Below are positions 1 to 9,020 of a stretch of DNA of 64,000 bases, piece after piece. The DNA lies in contig NZ_JACSQN010000001.1 in the NCBI RefSeq assembly GCF_014836615.1, forward strand, positions 1 to 64,000. Reading direction: 5' to 3'. Position 1 is the stretch's first letter. Each line of letters starts with the position of its first letter. Under the pieces are notes generated by a model, which was not told the DNA's origin, made no database searches, and was given only the letters and a program-made list of their open reading frames with translations. Both the position numbers and the translations under genes were made by a program. This DNA is from Sporosarcina quadrami (GTDB lineage: Bacteria > Bacillota > Bacilli > Bacillales_A > Planococcaceae).

Positions 1-300
1 GGTCTACGTTTCGATACGAGCGGCTTACGTTTCGTTGCGGCGGAGTTACGTTTCGATACGAGCGGCTTACGTTTCGTTGCGGCGGAGTTACGTTTCGATA
101 CGAGTGGTTTACGTTTCGTTACGCGGTCTACGTTTCGATACGAGCGGCTTACGTTTCGTTACGGAGGAGTTACGTTTCGATACGAGCGGCTTACGTTTCG
201 TTACGCGGTCTACGTTTCGATACGCTCGTTTTACGTTTCGATACGCTCGTTTTACGTTTCGATACGAACGGCTTACGTTTCGATACGCGGTCTACGTCCC
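1..300. repeat. Tandem array of a degenerate 21-bp unit
   Basis: The 9-mer TACGTTTCG begins at 5, 26, 47, 68, 89, 110, 129, 150, 171, 192, 211, 232, 253 and 274, with a diverged copy at 293. Spacing is 21 bp, or 19 bp where the spacer is GCGGTC. Units alternate between TTTCGATACG and TTTCGTTACG/TTTCGTTGCG, so higher-order pairs of about 42 bp are visible. The array continues off the left edge, so its full length is unknown. Both strands stay open through it only because 21 is a multiple of 3; I do not regard it as coding. Its function is unknown. Confidence 0.9.
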
Positions 301-371
301 CAACGCCCCACTTTACCTCACAAAAAAAGCCCGATGGAAAAAACACATCCATCGAACCCTTTTCCTTATGA

Positions 372-581
372 TCACCCAGTAAATGCTTGTGCAAGCTCTC
401 CAGTGATTTTAGACTTTTCCTGCTCATCCGCATTGACCCATAACTTTTCAAAAAACACACCGAGACCAGGCAAAAGATGCTCTTCGCCACGGTTTAACGC
501 ATCTTCCACTACATTCCGTATATCATCCGCGGAGTTGTTTGTCATGTTTGCGGTGATAGCGTCACGGATTTGAAAATTCAT
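372..581 (-). CDS. sspI: Small acid-soluble spore protein SspI
   Basis: This 69-residue protein matches the minor SASP family SspI, found in the spore core of Bacillus and relatives. The GEEHLLPGLGVFFE segment is the family hallmark, and the length is close to B. subtilis SspI (about 71). The start at 581 was chosen over an upstream in-frame ATG at 716 because an AGGAGG ribosome binding site (complement of 591-596) lies 9 bases before it and the longer version adds a non-homologous tail. It is divergent from ysgA, the same arrangement as in B. subtilis. Presence of this gene indicates an endospore former. Confidence 0.93.
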   Translation of the reverse strand: MNFQIRDAITANMTNNSADDIRNVVEDALNRGEEHLLPGLGVFFEKLWVNADEQEKSKITGELAQAFTG

Positions 582-674
582 AATATCAATCCTCCTACAA
601 TCATTTTGCACAGAATCATCGCCAACTATACGGACATTTGTTACACTGAGAAGAAAAAGGATGACACTAACTAT

Positions 675-1439
675 ATGAAAAGAATTGAATCTACTCAAAA
701 TGGCCTCATTAAGCATTGGAAGAAGCTTGTCACATCTAAAAAAGATCGTGACAAATCAGAAGAATTTATTGTAGAAGGATTCCACCTCGTTGAAGAAGCA
801 TTGAAATCGGAAGGCACAGTCATTCATTTGATTGTCAGAGAAGATATTGAAATACCTGAAAAGTGGGTTACTGATAATCTACAATTGATCGAAGTGACAC
901 GTGCTGTCGCGAAAGAATTAATTGAAACCGAGCAGTCGCAAGGGATTTTTGCGCATTGCAGACAGCCTCAGTACACTGACGAAGCACCTCAATCTTGGAA
1001 AAAATATCTGTTTATTGACGCTGTCCAAGATCCTGGCAATATCGGCACGATGATCAGAACGGCGGATGCTGCTGGGATGGATGCAGTCATATTGGGCAAA
1101 GGTTCAGCAGATCCATTCAATCCAAAAACGGTCCGCTCCGCTCAAGGCTCACATTTCCATATACCTGTTGTGAAAGGTGAGCTCAGCGAATGGATTGCGA
1201 ATATCAAAAAAGAAAACATTAAAATCATTGGTACAGGTCTGCACAATGCGACAGAGCATTACAACGTAGATCCACTTGATTCATTCGCGCTTATCGTTGG
1301 CAATGAAGGAAGTGGTGTCGCTGATGAATACCTCAAAGAAGCGGATGAAATCGTTAAAATTCCACTGTACGGTAAAGCTGAATCCTTGAACGTCGCGATC
1401 GCTACAGGTATTTTGCTTTACGCGTATGGCAGACAATAA
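675..1439 (+). CDS. ysgA: TrmH/SpoU family RNA 2'-O-methyltransferase (YsgA-like)
   Basis: A 254-residue SPOUT-class methyltransferase expected to 2'-O-methylate a ribose in rRNA or tRNA using S-adenosylmethionine. An N-terminal RNA-binding segment (about 1-105) is followed by the SpoU knot domain with its three motifs: NIGTMIRTADAAGMDAVIL, IVGNEGSGV and IPLYGKAESLNVAIATGILL. The start at 675 is preferred because the upstream in-frame extension to 570 overlaps sspI and does not resemble the family. It lies directly upstream of the pheS T-box, as in B. subtilis. The exact target nucleotide cannot be told from sequence. Confidence 0.9.
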   Translation: MKRIESTQNGLIKHWKKLVTSKKDRDKSEEFIVEGFHLVEEALKSEGTVIHLIVREDIEIPEKWVTDNLQLIEVTRAVAKELIETEQSQGIFAHCRQPQYTDEAPQSWKKYLFIDAVQDPGNIGTMIRTADAAGMDAVILGKGSADPFNPKTVRSAQGSHFHIPVVKGELSEWIANIKKENIKIIGTGLHNATEHYNVDPLDSFALIVGNEGSGVADEYLKEADEIVKIPLYGKAESLNVAIATGILLYAYGRQ

Positions 1440-1449
1440 CAACACGATG

Positions 1450-1478
1450 TTGAAGATTCCTAAAGAGTACAGTATAAT
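1450..1478 (+). promoter_or_regulatory. SigA-type promoter of pheST
   Basis: TTGAAG (1450-1455) and TATAAT (1473-1478) are separated by 17 bp, a near-consensus housekeeping promoter just upstream of the T-box leader. Confidence 0.75.
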
Positions 1479-1499
1479 AAAATGGAATATACATTTTAA

Positions 1500-1755
1500 A
1501 AGCTGTGACCGGGAAAAGTAGACAGATGTTCACTTACAGGAAATCCGCGCCTTGACTGCGAGCGCCGATAGCAGAAAACTGTTGAAGTTCACCCCGAGAG
1601 CTGCCGCTTGGACCAGTGAAAACTGTAAAGGCGTGCCGGTAGAGGGCCGTTAATCCATAATGAAGTGATTATGCGTTTCGTTGCATAATAATCAGGGTGG
1701 TACCGCGAACTCGTCCTCGTCCCTTTTTTAGGGGGCGGGGTTTTTTTATTTTGAA
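1500..1755 (+). promoter_or_regulatory. T-box leader (phenylalanyl-tRNA sensing) of pheST
   Basis: The leader carries the conserved T-box AGGGTGGTACCGCG (1694-1707), whose TGGT/ACC bases pair with the acceptor end of uncharged tRNA. A hairpin precedes it (about 1669-1692). A terminator follows (about 1713-1747), with a GC-rich stem and a T run. The early GGGAAAAGTA (1511-1520) fits the AGTA element of stem I. The downstream genes are pheS and pheT, so the expected specifier is a Phe codon. A TTC occurs at 1588-1590, but I could not assign the specifier loop with certainty. Confidence 0.92.
1713..1747 (+). terminator. T-box terminator/antiterminator switch
   Basis: CCTCGTCCC pairs with GGGGGCGGGG across a T-rich loop and is followed by seven T. 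The 5' arm lies directly after the T-box sequence, so the two folds are mutually exclusive, as expected for this class. Confidence 0.85.
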
Positions 1756-1767
1756 AGGAGAATGACG

Positions 1768-2805
1768 ATGGAAAAACAGTTGCAGCAATTGAAAGAAGAA
1801 GCGTTAGTGAAAATCCAGGAAGCGACGTCAGTAAAAGAATTGAATGACGTTCGTGTCGCTTATCTTGGCAAAAAAGGTCCGATTACGGATTTGTTAAAAG
1901 GAATGGGCAAACTGCCTGCAGAAGAACGTCCGAAAATGGGAGCGCTCGTCAATGTCGTGCGTGAATCCGTTACGGAATCATTGGAAGCAAGAATGGCTTT
2001 GCTTGAAGAAGAAGCGATTAATGCACAATTGGCAAATGAAGCGATCGATGTAACGCTTCCGGGACGTCCGGCTCCAACAGGCAATCATCACCCACTCACA
2101 CGTGTCGTTGAAGAGATTGAAGACTTCTTCATAAGCATGGGGTATGAAATCGCAGAAGGTCCTGAAGTGGAGAAGGATTATTATAACTTCGAAGCGCTCA
2201 ATTTACCGAAAGGCCACCCGGCACGTGATATGCAGGATTCATTCTACATTTCTGAAGATGTGCTTTTGCGTACTCATACGTCACCTGTTCAAGCGCGTAC
2301 GATGGAAGCAAAAGGCGGAGAAGCGATCAAAATCATCTGTCCTGGGAAAGTGTATCGCCGTGATAATGACGATGCGACGCACTCCCACCAGTTTACTCAA
2401 ATCGAAGGTCTTGTCGTCGGAGAGAATATCCGCATGAGTGACCTCAAAGGTACACTTGATCTGTTCGCTAAAAAGATGTTCGGTGAGGAACGTGAAATCC
2501 GATTGCGCCCGAGCTTCTTCCCATTCACTGAGCCGTCTGTTGAGATGGATATCTCGTGCTTCAAATGTGGCGGAGACGGATGTAATGTGTGTAAGAAAAC
2601 AGGCTGGATTGAAATTTTAGGCGCTGGAATGGTGCACCCGAACGTCCTACAAATGGCTGGCTATGATCCAACTGCTGTTACAGGGTTCGCATTCGGCATG
2701 GGGCCAGAGCGTATTGCAATGCTGAAATATGGTGTGGAAGATATCCGTCATTTCTACACAAATGATACCCGTTTCATATCACAATTCCATCGGACGGAAG
2801 CGTAA
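1768..2805 (+). CDS. pheS: Phenylalanine--tRNA ligase alpha subunit
   Basis: The alpha subunit of the cytoplasmic alpha2-beta2 enzyme that charges tRNA-Phe; it carries the class II catalytic core. An N-terminal coiled coil (about 1-85) is followed by the catalytic domain. The class II motif segments are visible as [29 protein letters not shown] and [18 protein letters not shown] Cys cluster ([12 protein letters not shown]) is also present. Length is 345 residues. The ATG at 1768 is preferred to the one at 1762 because AAAGGAG (1754-1760) is then correctly spaced. pheT follows after 12 bases, forming a T-box-controlled operon. Confidence 0.97.
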   Translation: MEKQLQQLKEEALVKIQEATSVKELNDVRVAYLGKKGPITDLLKGMGKLPAEERPKMGALVNVVRESVTESLEARMALLEEEAINAQLANEAIDVTLPGRPAPTGNHHPLTRVVEEIEDFFISMGYEIAEGPEVEKDYYNFEALNLPKGHPARDMQDSFYISEDVLLRTHTSPVQARTMEAKGGEAIKIICPGKVYRRDNDDATHSHQFTQIEGLVVGENIRMSDLKGTLDLFAKKMFGEEREIRLRPSFFPFTEPSVEMDISCFKCGGDGCNVCKKTGWIEILGAGMVHPNVLQMAGYDPTAVTGFAFGMGPERIAMLKYGVEDIRHFYTNDTRFISQFHRTEA

Positions 2806-2817
2806 GGAGGAGAAAGT

Positions 2818-5226
2818 ATGTTAGTTTCAACGAAATGGTTAAATGAGTACGTCAATATAAACGGGATCAAACCCGAAGTTCTTGCAGAAAAAATCACTCG
2901 TTCAGGTATCGAAGTCGATTCAATCATCGACCGTTCGCACGGGATGACAAATGTCGTAGTAGGTTATGTAAAAGAGTGTGTGAAGCATCCTGAAGCGGAT
3001 AAATTAAATATTTGTCAAGTAGATGTTGGGGATGAAGTGACACAAATTATTTGTGGTGCACCAAATATCGCTGCAGGACAAAAAGTCATCGTAGCTCGCA
3101 CAGGCGCAATCCTGCCAGGCGATTTCAAAATTAAAAAAGCAAAACTTCGTGGTGAAGAATCGAACGGAATGATCTGTTCGCTTCAAGAGCTTGGAATCGA
3201 AGGCAAGCATGTTGCGAAAGCGTACGCAGAAGGCATTTATGTGTTGCCGAATGATGCACTTGTAGGAGCGGATGCACTGCCGTTGCTTGGTCTTGACGAC
3301 ACAATCCTTGAACTCGATTTGACACCAAATCGCTCGGACGCTTTAAGTATGTTAGGCGTAGCATATGAAGTTGCCGCAATTTTATCACAAGGCATTGCAT
3401 TGCCTTCTATCAATTATAAAGAATCAAATGAAAAAGCATCTGATGTACTGAAATTACGAGTAGAAGCGACGAAAGATAACCCAATGTATGTGGCGAAAGT
3501 CGTGAAAAACGTCAAAATCGGTGAATCACCGCTATGGTTGCAAAATTATTTGATGGCTGCAGGTGTGCGTCCGCATAATAACGTTGTCGACATTACGAAT
3601 TATGTATTGATGGAATATGGTCAGCCGTTGCATGCGTTCGACTACGACCGCCTTAAAACAGGTGAAATCGTTGTCCGTCATGCAATTGAAGGCGAAAGAA
3701 TTACAACACTGGACGATGCAGATCGCACATTGAATACGCATAACCTTGTTATTACAAATGGCGAAGAACCCGTTGCACTTGCTGGCGTCATGGGTGGAGC
3801 GAATTCCGAAGTTCATGAAGGCACAACGACAGTCGTCATTGAATCCGCTTATTTCGCGCCATCTTCCGTCCGTCAGACATCGAAAGAAGTTGGACTTCGA
3901 AGCGATGCAAGTACTCGCTTTGAAAAAGGCGTAGATCCGAATCGCGTACAGGAAGCAGCAGAGCGCGCAGCGCAACTGATGGCAGAAATTGCTGGAGGGG
4001 AAGTGCTTGCCGGTTCCGTCGTTTTCGATGAACTCGACAAGACGCCTGTACAAATCACTGTTTCACCGGATTATATAAATAACCGTCTTGGAATGAAGAT
4101 TTCGATGGATGAAATGCTGACGATTCTGGAGCGACTTCGTATTCCTACGCAAGCTATCAACGGCAAACTTGTCATCGATGCACCGACTCGCAGACAAGAC
4201 TTGCGTATTAAAGAAGACATCATCGAGGAAATCGCCAGAATGCACGGCTATGACGAAATTCCAAAAACATTGCCTGTCACAGAATCCAAACCGGGTGGAC
4301 TAACACCTTATCAGGCGAAGCGTCGTATTGTCCGTCAATTCCTTGAAGGTGCAGGTCTTCTTCAGGCAATTACGTATTCATTGACATCAAAAGAGCAATC
4401 ACAAGCATATGCGCTTGAGACGGCACCTGTCACTGAACTGCTAATGCCAATGAGTGAGGATCGCGCAATTTTGCGTCAGAGCCTTATCCCGCATATGCTG
4501 GAAGCGGCTACGTATAACGTTGCACGCCGTATCGATTCAGTCTCCATTTATGAAACAGGTTCTGTTTTCCTTGGAGTTGAAGAAGACGGTCTGCCACGTG
4601 AAGTGGAACATGTCGCTGCTGTATTGACTGGCAAGTGGGTAGACAATGCATGGCAAGGCGAAACAAAGAAAGTAGACTTCTTTGTACTTAAAGGGATCAT
4701 CGAAGGCATGATGGATCGTCTCGGTATGTCAGCAAGCCTTTCATTCGAACAGGCTAGCCTTGAAGGGATGCACCCTGGACGTACAGCGTCTATCCTCCTA
4801 AATGGAGAAAATATCGGCATGGTCGGTCAAATCCATCCGACTGAACAGAAGAAACGGGACTTGAAAGAAACGTATGTGATGGAAATCAATCTTGAAAAAG
4901 TGCTTTCCACGAATACAGATGAACTTCTGTATGTACCAGTACCTCGCTATCCATCGATGTCTCGAGATATCGCTTTGGTCGTATCTACTGACACTTCTGC
5001 AGGAACGCTTGAAACGATCATCCGTCAAGCAGGCGGAAAATTGTTGAAAGACGTGAAACTCTTCGATTTATATGAAGGGGATAATGTGGAGGATGGTAAG
5101 AAATCAATAGCATTCTCATTGACGTATTTCGATCCGGAACGTACATTGACGGACGAAGAAGTCGTAAAAGCGCATGATAAAGTGCTGAATGCATTGACTG
5201 AAGCAGATGCTCAATTAAGAGGATAA
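2818..5226 (+). CDS. pheT: Phenylalanine--tRNA ligase beta subunit
   Basis: An 802-residue beta subunit, the normal length. It has the N-terminal EMAP-type tRNA-binding domain (about 40-150), the B3/B4 editing region (about 210-390) that hydrolyses mischarged Tyr-tRNA, the B5 domain, the catalytic-like core, and a C-terminal ferredoxin-fold anticodon-binding domain that begins near YPSMSRDIALVV. The AAGGAGGAG ribosome binding site is immediately upstream. It is cotranscribed with pheS and ends at the hairpin at 5231. Confidence 0.97.
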   Translation: MLVSTKWLNEYVNINGIKPEVLAEKITRSGIEVDSIIDRSHGMTNVVVGYVKECVKHPEADKLNICQVDVGDEVTQIICGAPNIAAGQKVIVARTGAILPGDFKIKKAKLRGEESNGMICSLQELGIEGKHVAKAYAEGIYVLPNDALVGADALPLLGLDDTILELDLTPNRSDALSMLGVAYEVAAILSQGIALPSINYKESNEKASDVLKLRVEATKDNPMYVAKVVKNVKIGESPLWLQNYLMAAGVRPHNNVVDITNYVLMEYGQPLHAFDYDRLKTGEIVVRHAIEGERITTLDDADRTLNTHNLVITNGEEPVALAGVMGGANSEVHEGTTTVVIESAYFAPSSVRQTSKEVGLRSDASTRFEKGVDPNRVQEAAERAAQLMAEIAGGEVLAGSVVFDELDKTPVQITVSPDYINNRLGMKISMDEMLTILERLRIPTQAINGKLVIDAPTRRQDLRIKEDIIEEIARMHGYDEIPKTLPVTESKPGGLTPYQAKRRIVRQFLEGAGLLQAITYSLTSKEQSQAYALETAPVTELLMPMSEDRAILRQSLIPHMLEAATYNVARRIDSVSIYETGSVFLGVEEDGLPREVEHVAAVLTGKWVDNAWQGETKKVDFFVLKGIIEGMMDRLGMSASLSFEQASLEGMHPGRTASILLNGENIGMVGQIHPTEQKKRDLKETYVMEINLEKVLSTNTDELLYVPVPRYPSMSRDIALVVSTDTSAGTLETIIRQAGGKLLKDVKLFDLYEGDNVEDGKKSIAFSLTYFDPERTLTDEEVVKAHDKVLNALTEADAQLRG

Positions 5227-5230
5227 ATGA

Positions 5231-5266
5231 AAGACCGTTTATGGGTATGTCCATAAACGGTCTTTT
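5231..5266. terminator. Terminator shared by pheT and rnhC
   Basis: A perfect 13-bp stem (AGACCGTTTATGG with CCATAAACGGTCT) and a 6-base loop followed by T residues, with A residues on the other side. It sits between converging genes and is probably bidirectional. Confidence 0.9.
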
Positions 5267-5283
5267 GACGTTAGTAAAGTAAG

Positions 5284-6225
5284 TTACCTTTTTTTCATCG
5301 CTGCAATCTTTTTCGCTTTCTGCGCATTGGCGAAATGCCACTTCGTCATCGATTTCAGCGTATCTTCCCCGCTTTTCAATAATATCCTGGCTGCGGCTTC
5401 ATCCACTTTTGGCCCCGCACCTTTAGGAAGTGTGACGCCAGCCAGTTTGCTGAGCTTATCCATCTCTTCCAGAAACGCAACCCTTGCAATGATGGAAGCG
5501 GCTGCGACCGCAACATGAAGCCCTTCCGCTTTCGTTGAAAAGAGCACGTTCTCGCGGACAATCTCGGGCTCGTCTTTAATGTGATTATAATAAATCCGGC
5601 GTTCTGCAAACTGGTCGATCAAAATGTAATCTGGTTTATCATCTTCCAGTTTGCGCAACACATGTTTCAATGCCTGGTTATGAAGCAGTGCTTTGATTTT
5701 ACCTTGTGACCATCCGCTCGCCTGGACTTCATTGTATTTATCATTCGGCAACGTGAGGACACTGTGGATAAGTGTCTCCTGCAAATCAGGCGCAATCGTT
5801 CTCATCCAATCATCCGTCAATTGCTTGGAGTCTTTCACTCCTAATTCCCGAACTAGTTCGATTTTCTGGGCGGGTACGTAACAAGCGGCAACTGTCACTG
5901 GACCGAAGAAGTCGCCTGTTCCGGTTTCGTCAGATCCGAGGACGGATAACTGGGCAAGTTTAGCAGGCAATACTTCCCCGGCGGATTTCGTTAACGTCTT
6001 AGCACTATATGCGCTATTACCTGTTCCGTTCCATATAGAAGCTTCACGTTCAGCTCCGCCGCCTTGGAAAAGCACTTTCCCTGATTTATAAGCTGTTATT
6101 GCCGTATCGGGCAATTTTGCGGCGAACACGACGCCTGGTGCATTACGCACGACTTTGAACTGTGCGTAGTGAGCGGAAATCTTGGTCATTGTTGCCGCAT
6201 CTATTTGTAAGACGCTTTGGCCCAT
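5284..6225 (-). CDS. rnhC: Ribonuclease HIII
   Basis: Cuts the RNA strand of RNA-DNA hybrids. The protein has the N-terminal TBP-like substrate-binding domain typical of RNase HIII (about 1-80), including the segment SGKVLFQGGGAE. The RNase H type 2 catalytic domain follows, with GSDETGTGDFFGPVTV carrying the first acidic metal ligands. The start at 6225 gives 313 residues and places GGGAGG nine bases upstream; longer in-frame starts run into promoter DNA. It is convergent with pheT and divergent from zapA, as in B. subtilis. Confidence 0.95.
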   Translation of the reverse strand: MGQSVLQIDAATMTKISAHYAQFKVVRNAPGVVFAAKLPDTAITAYKSGKVLFQGGGAEREASIWNGTGNSAYSAKTLTKSAGEVLPAKLAQLSVLGSDETGTGDFFGPVTVAACYVPAQKIELVRELGVKDSKQLTDDWMRTIAPDLQETLIHSVLTLPNDKYNEVQASGWSQGKIKALLHNQALKHVLRKLEDDKPDYILIDQFAERRIYYNHIKDEPEIVRENVLFSTKAEGLHVAVAAASIIARVAFLEEMDKLSKLAGVTLPKGAGPKVDEAAARILLKSGEDTLKSMTKWHFANAQKAKKIAAMKKR

Positions 6226-6397
6226 ACTGTTCATCCTCCCGTGCATATGATTCTTATATTGTACAATACTCATGGTGTGTGATGTAAAAACGAACTGTTT
6301 TTCCATACAATTGCTTGAAACCATTGCCATCTCTTTTCAACTAAAACTGTTTCATGGTATGATTGGTTACATAGTTTTCATTTGGGAGGTTTCATCA

Positions 6398-6658
6398 TTG
6401 GCAGACGAGCAGAAGACGCGCCTTGCGGTTGACATTTATGGACAGACATATACAATTGTCGGCAGTGAAACGAGCAGTCATGTTCGCCTTGTCGCTTCGA
6501 TGGTTGATGAAAGAATGAGGGAAATCAGTTCGCGCAACCCTTATTTGGATAGCTCCAAGATTGCTGTCCTCACTGCAGTGAATAGTGTGCATGATTATTT
6601 GAAATTACGGGAACGTATTGAGCAATTAGAAGAAGAATTGAATAAGCTGAAGGGTTGA
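6398..6658 (+). CDS. zapA: Cell division protein ZapA
   Basis: An 86-residue FtsZ-associated protein that bundles FtsZ filaments at midcell. It shows the ZapA N-terminal strand region ([16 protein letters not shown]) and a C-terminal coiled coil ([16 protein letters not shown]). The start is TTG at 6398, supported by GGGAGG at 6384-6389 with correct spacing. An upstream ATG in frame at 6272 would extend into the promoter region. cvpA-like begins 9 bases after the stop. Confidence 0.93.
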   Translation: MADEQKTRLAVDIYGQTYTIVGSETSSHVRLVASMVDERMREISSRNPYLDSSKIAVLTAVNSVHDYLKLRERIEQLEEELNKLKG

Positions 6659-6667
6659 CTGAAGAAT

Positions 6668-7207
6668 ATGCTTGATTTACTTATCGTATTCCTTCTACTA
6701 GGAGGACTGATCACCGGATTTAGACGTGGTCTCATAGTACAACTGATACATATGACAGGCTTTATCATCGCACTAATCATTTCCTACATATATTACAAAC
6801 CGTTAGCTGACAAGTTTGTTTTATGGATTCCGTACCCAGGTGTTACGGCGGGATCGAAATTGGCATGGACAGTAGAAACGCTCGATTTGGATCAGACATT
6901 TTATCGATTGCTTGCATTCGTCCTTATTTTCCTCGTCGTCAAATTTGCGTTGCAACTAATTGCTTCCATGTTTGACTTCCTGAAGTATTTACCGGTTTTG
7001 GGCTTCCTCGCTCGTTTTGGAGGCGCAGCTCTTGGATTTGTCGAGTTTTATATTCTCATATTCCTCGTTCTCTATTTGTTGGCAATGCTTCCGATAGATT
7101 TCATCCAGAACTTAATCGGCAATTCAATTTTGACGGAAGCAATGTTTGATCATACACCAGTATTCTCGGAAATGGTCAAAAATTGGTGGTATATTTATAC
7201 TAAATAA
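6668..7207 (+). CDS. yshB: CvpA family membrane protein (YshB-like)
   Basis: A 179-residue integral membrane protein with four to five hydrophobic segments: about 2-20, 28-48, 75-100, 115-145 and near the C-terminus. The N-terminal LLIVFLLLGGLITGFRRGLI matches the CvpA/colicin V production family. Its biochemical role is unknown. It is cotranscribed with zapA, as in B. subtilis. A GC-rich hairpin with a T run at about 7226-7259 may terminate the unit. Confidence 0.88.
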   Translation: MLDLLIVFLLLGGLITGFRRGLIVQLIHMTGFIIALIISYIYYKPLADKFVLWIPYPGVTAGSKLAWTVETLDLDQTFYRLLAFVLIFLVVKFALQLIASMFDFLKYLPVLGFLARFGGAALGFVEFYILIFLVLYLLAMLPIDFIQNLIGNSILTEAMFDHTPVFSEMVKNWWYIYTK

Positions 7208-7297
7208 TACTATTCAAACACTTTACGGCTTCCCCCTTGCCTGGAGGGAAGCTTTTTTCACACAATACGATTGTTCAGAATGGAGTAGTGATGCATT

Positions 7298-9004
7298 GTG
7301 AATAAAAAAACGATCATTCGCACGTTCGAAAAGATTGCTTTGTATATGGAGTTGCTTGGAGAGAACCCATTTAAAACAGGCGCTTTCCGCAAAGCGGCTG
7401 GCGTTCTTGAAACGGATCAACGCAGTCTTTCCGAAATGGATGACATCCTTGAATTAAAAGGAATTGGTAAAGGAACTGGTGCTGTCATTATCGATTTAAT
7501 GGAAAAAGGCGAATCCGATTTACTGAAAGAACTTGAAGAAGAGGTCCCGAAAGGTTTAATTCCTTTATTGAAAATTCCTGGTCTTGGCGGAAAAAGGATT
7601 GCGAAACTTAGAGAAACACTTAACATTGACTCTGTTGAATCATTGCGTGAGGCGTGTGAAGCTAATAAAGTGAGCAAACTTCCAGGGTTCGGTAAAAAGA
7701 CTGAAGAGAAAATACTTCACGAGCTAGAATTGCTTGGTACACGCAAAGGAAAACTGCCTGTATGGCAAATCCAGACAATTGTCACTTCCATCGAAGAAGA
7801 ACTAAGAGCAATCCCTGAAATTACGCGCTTTTCCGTAGCAGGGAGTTTCCGCCGTGCGGAAGAGATGAGCAGTGATGTAGACTTCATCATTGTAACGGAA
7901 GAGCCAACAACTGTTCGTGAAAAACTGTTAAAAATGCTTCCTGTTGAAGAAGTTGTTGCAGGTGGTGACGCGAAATTATCCATCGTACTCGATATGACTG
8001 ATCTCGTCGATGCGGATTTTCGTTTTGTGACGGCATCTCAATTTGCTACAGCTTTGCATCATTTTACGGGTTCTAAAGACCATAACGTGAAAATGCGTCA
8101 ACTAGCAAAATCCAAAGGAATGAAAATTAGTGAATATGGCGTTGAATTAGAAGATGGCACTGTCAAAAATTTTGACACGGAAGAAGCATTCTTCGCATTT
8201 TTTGATTTGCCATTCATTCCACCTTCCTTGCGTAAAGATGGAACAGAAATTACAAAGGCAGCTGAGATTGATGGGCTAGTAAAGATTGAAGATATCCGTG
8301 GAGATTTCCATATGCATACTACTTGGTCGGACGGCGGTTACTCCATTCGTGAAATGGTGGAAGCATGTCGGGCGAAAGGATATTCGCATATGGTGATCAC
8401 TGATCATACTCACTATTTAAAGGTCGCAAATGGGCTAACGCCTGAGAGATTGAGAGAGCAGATTGCTGAAATTCGTCAAGTGAATGCGGAATTCGATGAT
8501 ATTGAAGTCTTTTGCGGTACTGAAATGGACATCCTTCCTGATGGGACACTCGATTTCGAGGACGATCTATTGCAGGAACTGGATTTTGTCATCGCATCTA
8601 TCCATTCGAATTTTAACCAATCTCAAGAACAAATTATGGAGCGGTTGCATGCTGCACTTAAAAACCCATATGTAACGATGATCGCGCACCCGACTGGCCG
8701 CATTATTGGTCAGCGCGAAGGTTATAACCCTGATGTACCGCAATTGATCGAGTGGGCAAAGAAATATGATAAAATTCTTGAATTGAATGGCAGCCCGCAC
8801 CGCTTTGACTTAATGACAGATTATCTCGTCATGGCGCAGGAGGCAGGTGTGAAAATTGCCATCAACACCGATGCACATGCGATCGATCAGCTGGATCTGA
8901 TGGATATCGGTGTGAAATATGCACAAAAAGCTTGGTTGAAAAAAGAGACGGTCATCAATACATGGCCACTTAAACAATTTATCCGTAACATTATACGGAA
9001 GTGA
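7298..9004 (+). CDS. polX: DNA polymerase/3'-5' exonuclease PolX
   Basis: A family X DNA polymerase involved in gap filling during base excision repair. The order is an N-terminal helix-hairpin-helix region (about 1-150), a nucleotidyltransferase/Pol beta-like palm (VAGSFRRAEEMSSDVDFI carries the metal-binding Asp residues) and a C-terminal PHP phosphoesterase domain (about 335-568) beginning DFHMHTTWSDGG. This domain gives 3'-5' exonuclease activity. 568 residues, close to B. subtilis YshC. The start is GTG at 7298, with GGAG at 7282-7285 as a rather distant ribosome binding site. Confidence 0.95.
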   Translation: MNKKTIIRTFEKIALYMELLGENPFKTGAFRKAAGVLETDQRSLSEMDDILELKGIGKGTGAVIIDLMEKGESDLLKELEEEVPKGLIPLLKIPGLGGKRIAKLRETLNIDSVESLREACEANKVSKLPGFGKKTEEKILHELELLGTRKGKLPVWQIQTIVTSIEEELRAIPEITRFSVAGSFRRAEEMSSDVDFIIVTEEPTTVREKLLKMLPVEEVVAGGDAKLSIVLDMTDLVDADFRFVTASQFATALHHFTGSKDHNVKMRQLAKSKGMKISEYGVELEDGTVKNFDTEEAFFAFFDLPFIPPSLRKDGTEITKAAEIDGLVKIEDIRGDFHMHTTWSDGGYSIREMVEACRAKGYSHMVITDHTHYLKVANGLTPERLREQIAEIRQVNAEFDDIEVFCGTEMDILPDGTLDFEDDLLQELDFVIASIHSNFNQSQEQIMERLHAALKNPYVTMIAHPTGRIIGQREGYNPDVPQLIEWAKKYDKILELNGSPHRFDLMTDYLVMAQEAGVKIAINTDAHAIDQLDLMDIGVKYAQKAWLKKETVINTWPLKQFIRNIIRK

Positions 9005-9020
9005 AAGGGAGTGTAAGACA

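Noticed and set aside
1-300. CRISPR array
   Set aside because: The 21-bp period leaves no unique spacers; repeats and spacers are both near-identical, and no cas genes are present.
35-490. Open frames on both strands through the left repeat (115 and 99 residues)
   Set aside because: They exist because the repeat period is a multiple of 3; the protein is a low-complexity repeat, and the minus frame overlaps sspI.
570-674. N-terminal extension of ysgA to 570
   Set aside because: Overlaps sspI, has no ribosome binding site, and does not resemble the family.
1588-1590. TTC as the T-box specifier codon
   Set aside because: A plausible Phe codon, but I could not place it in a specifier loop with confidence, so it is not listed as a feature.
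5327-5518. Plus-strand frames over rnhC
   Set aside because: Antisense shadows of a well-supported gene.
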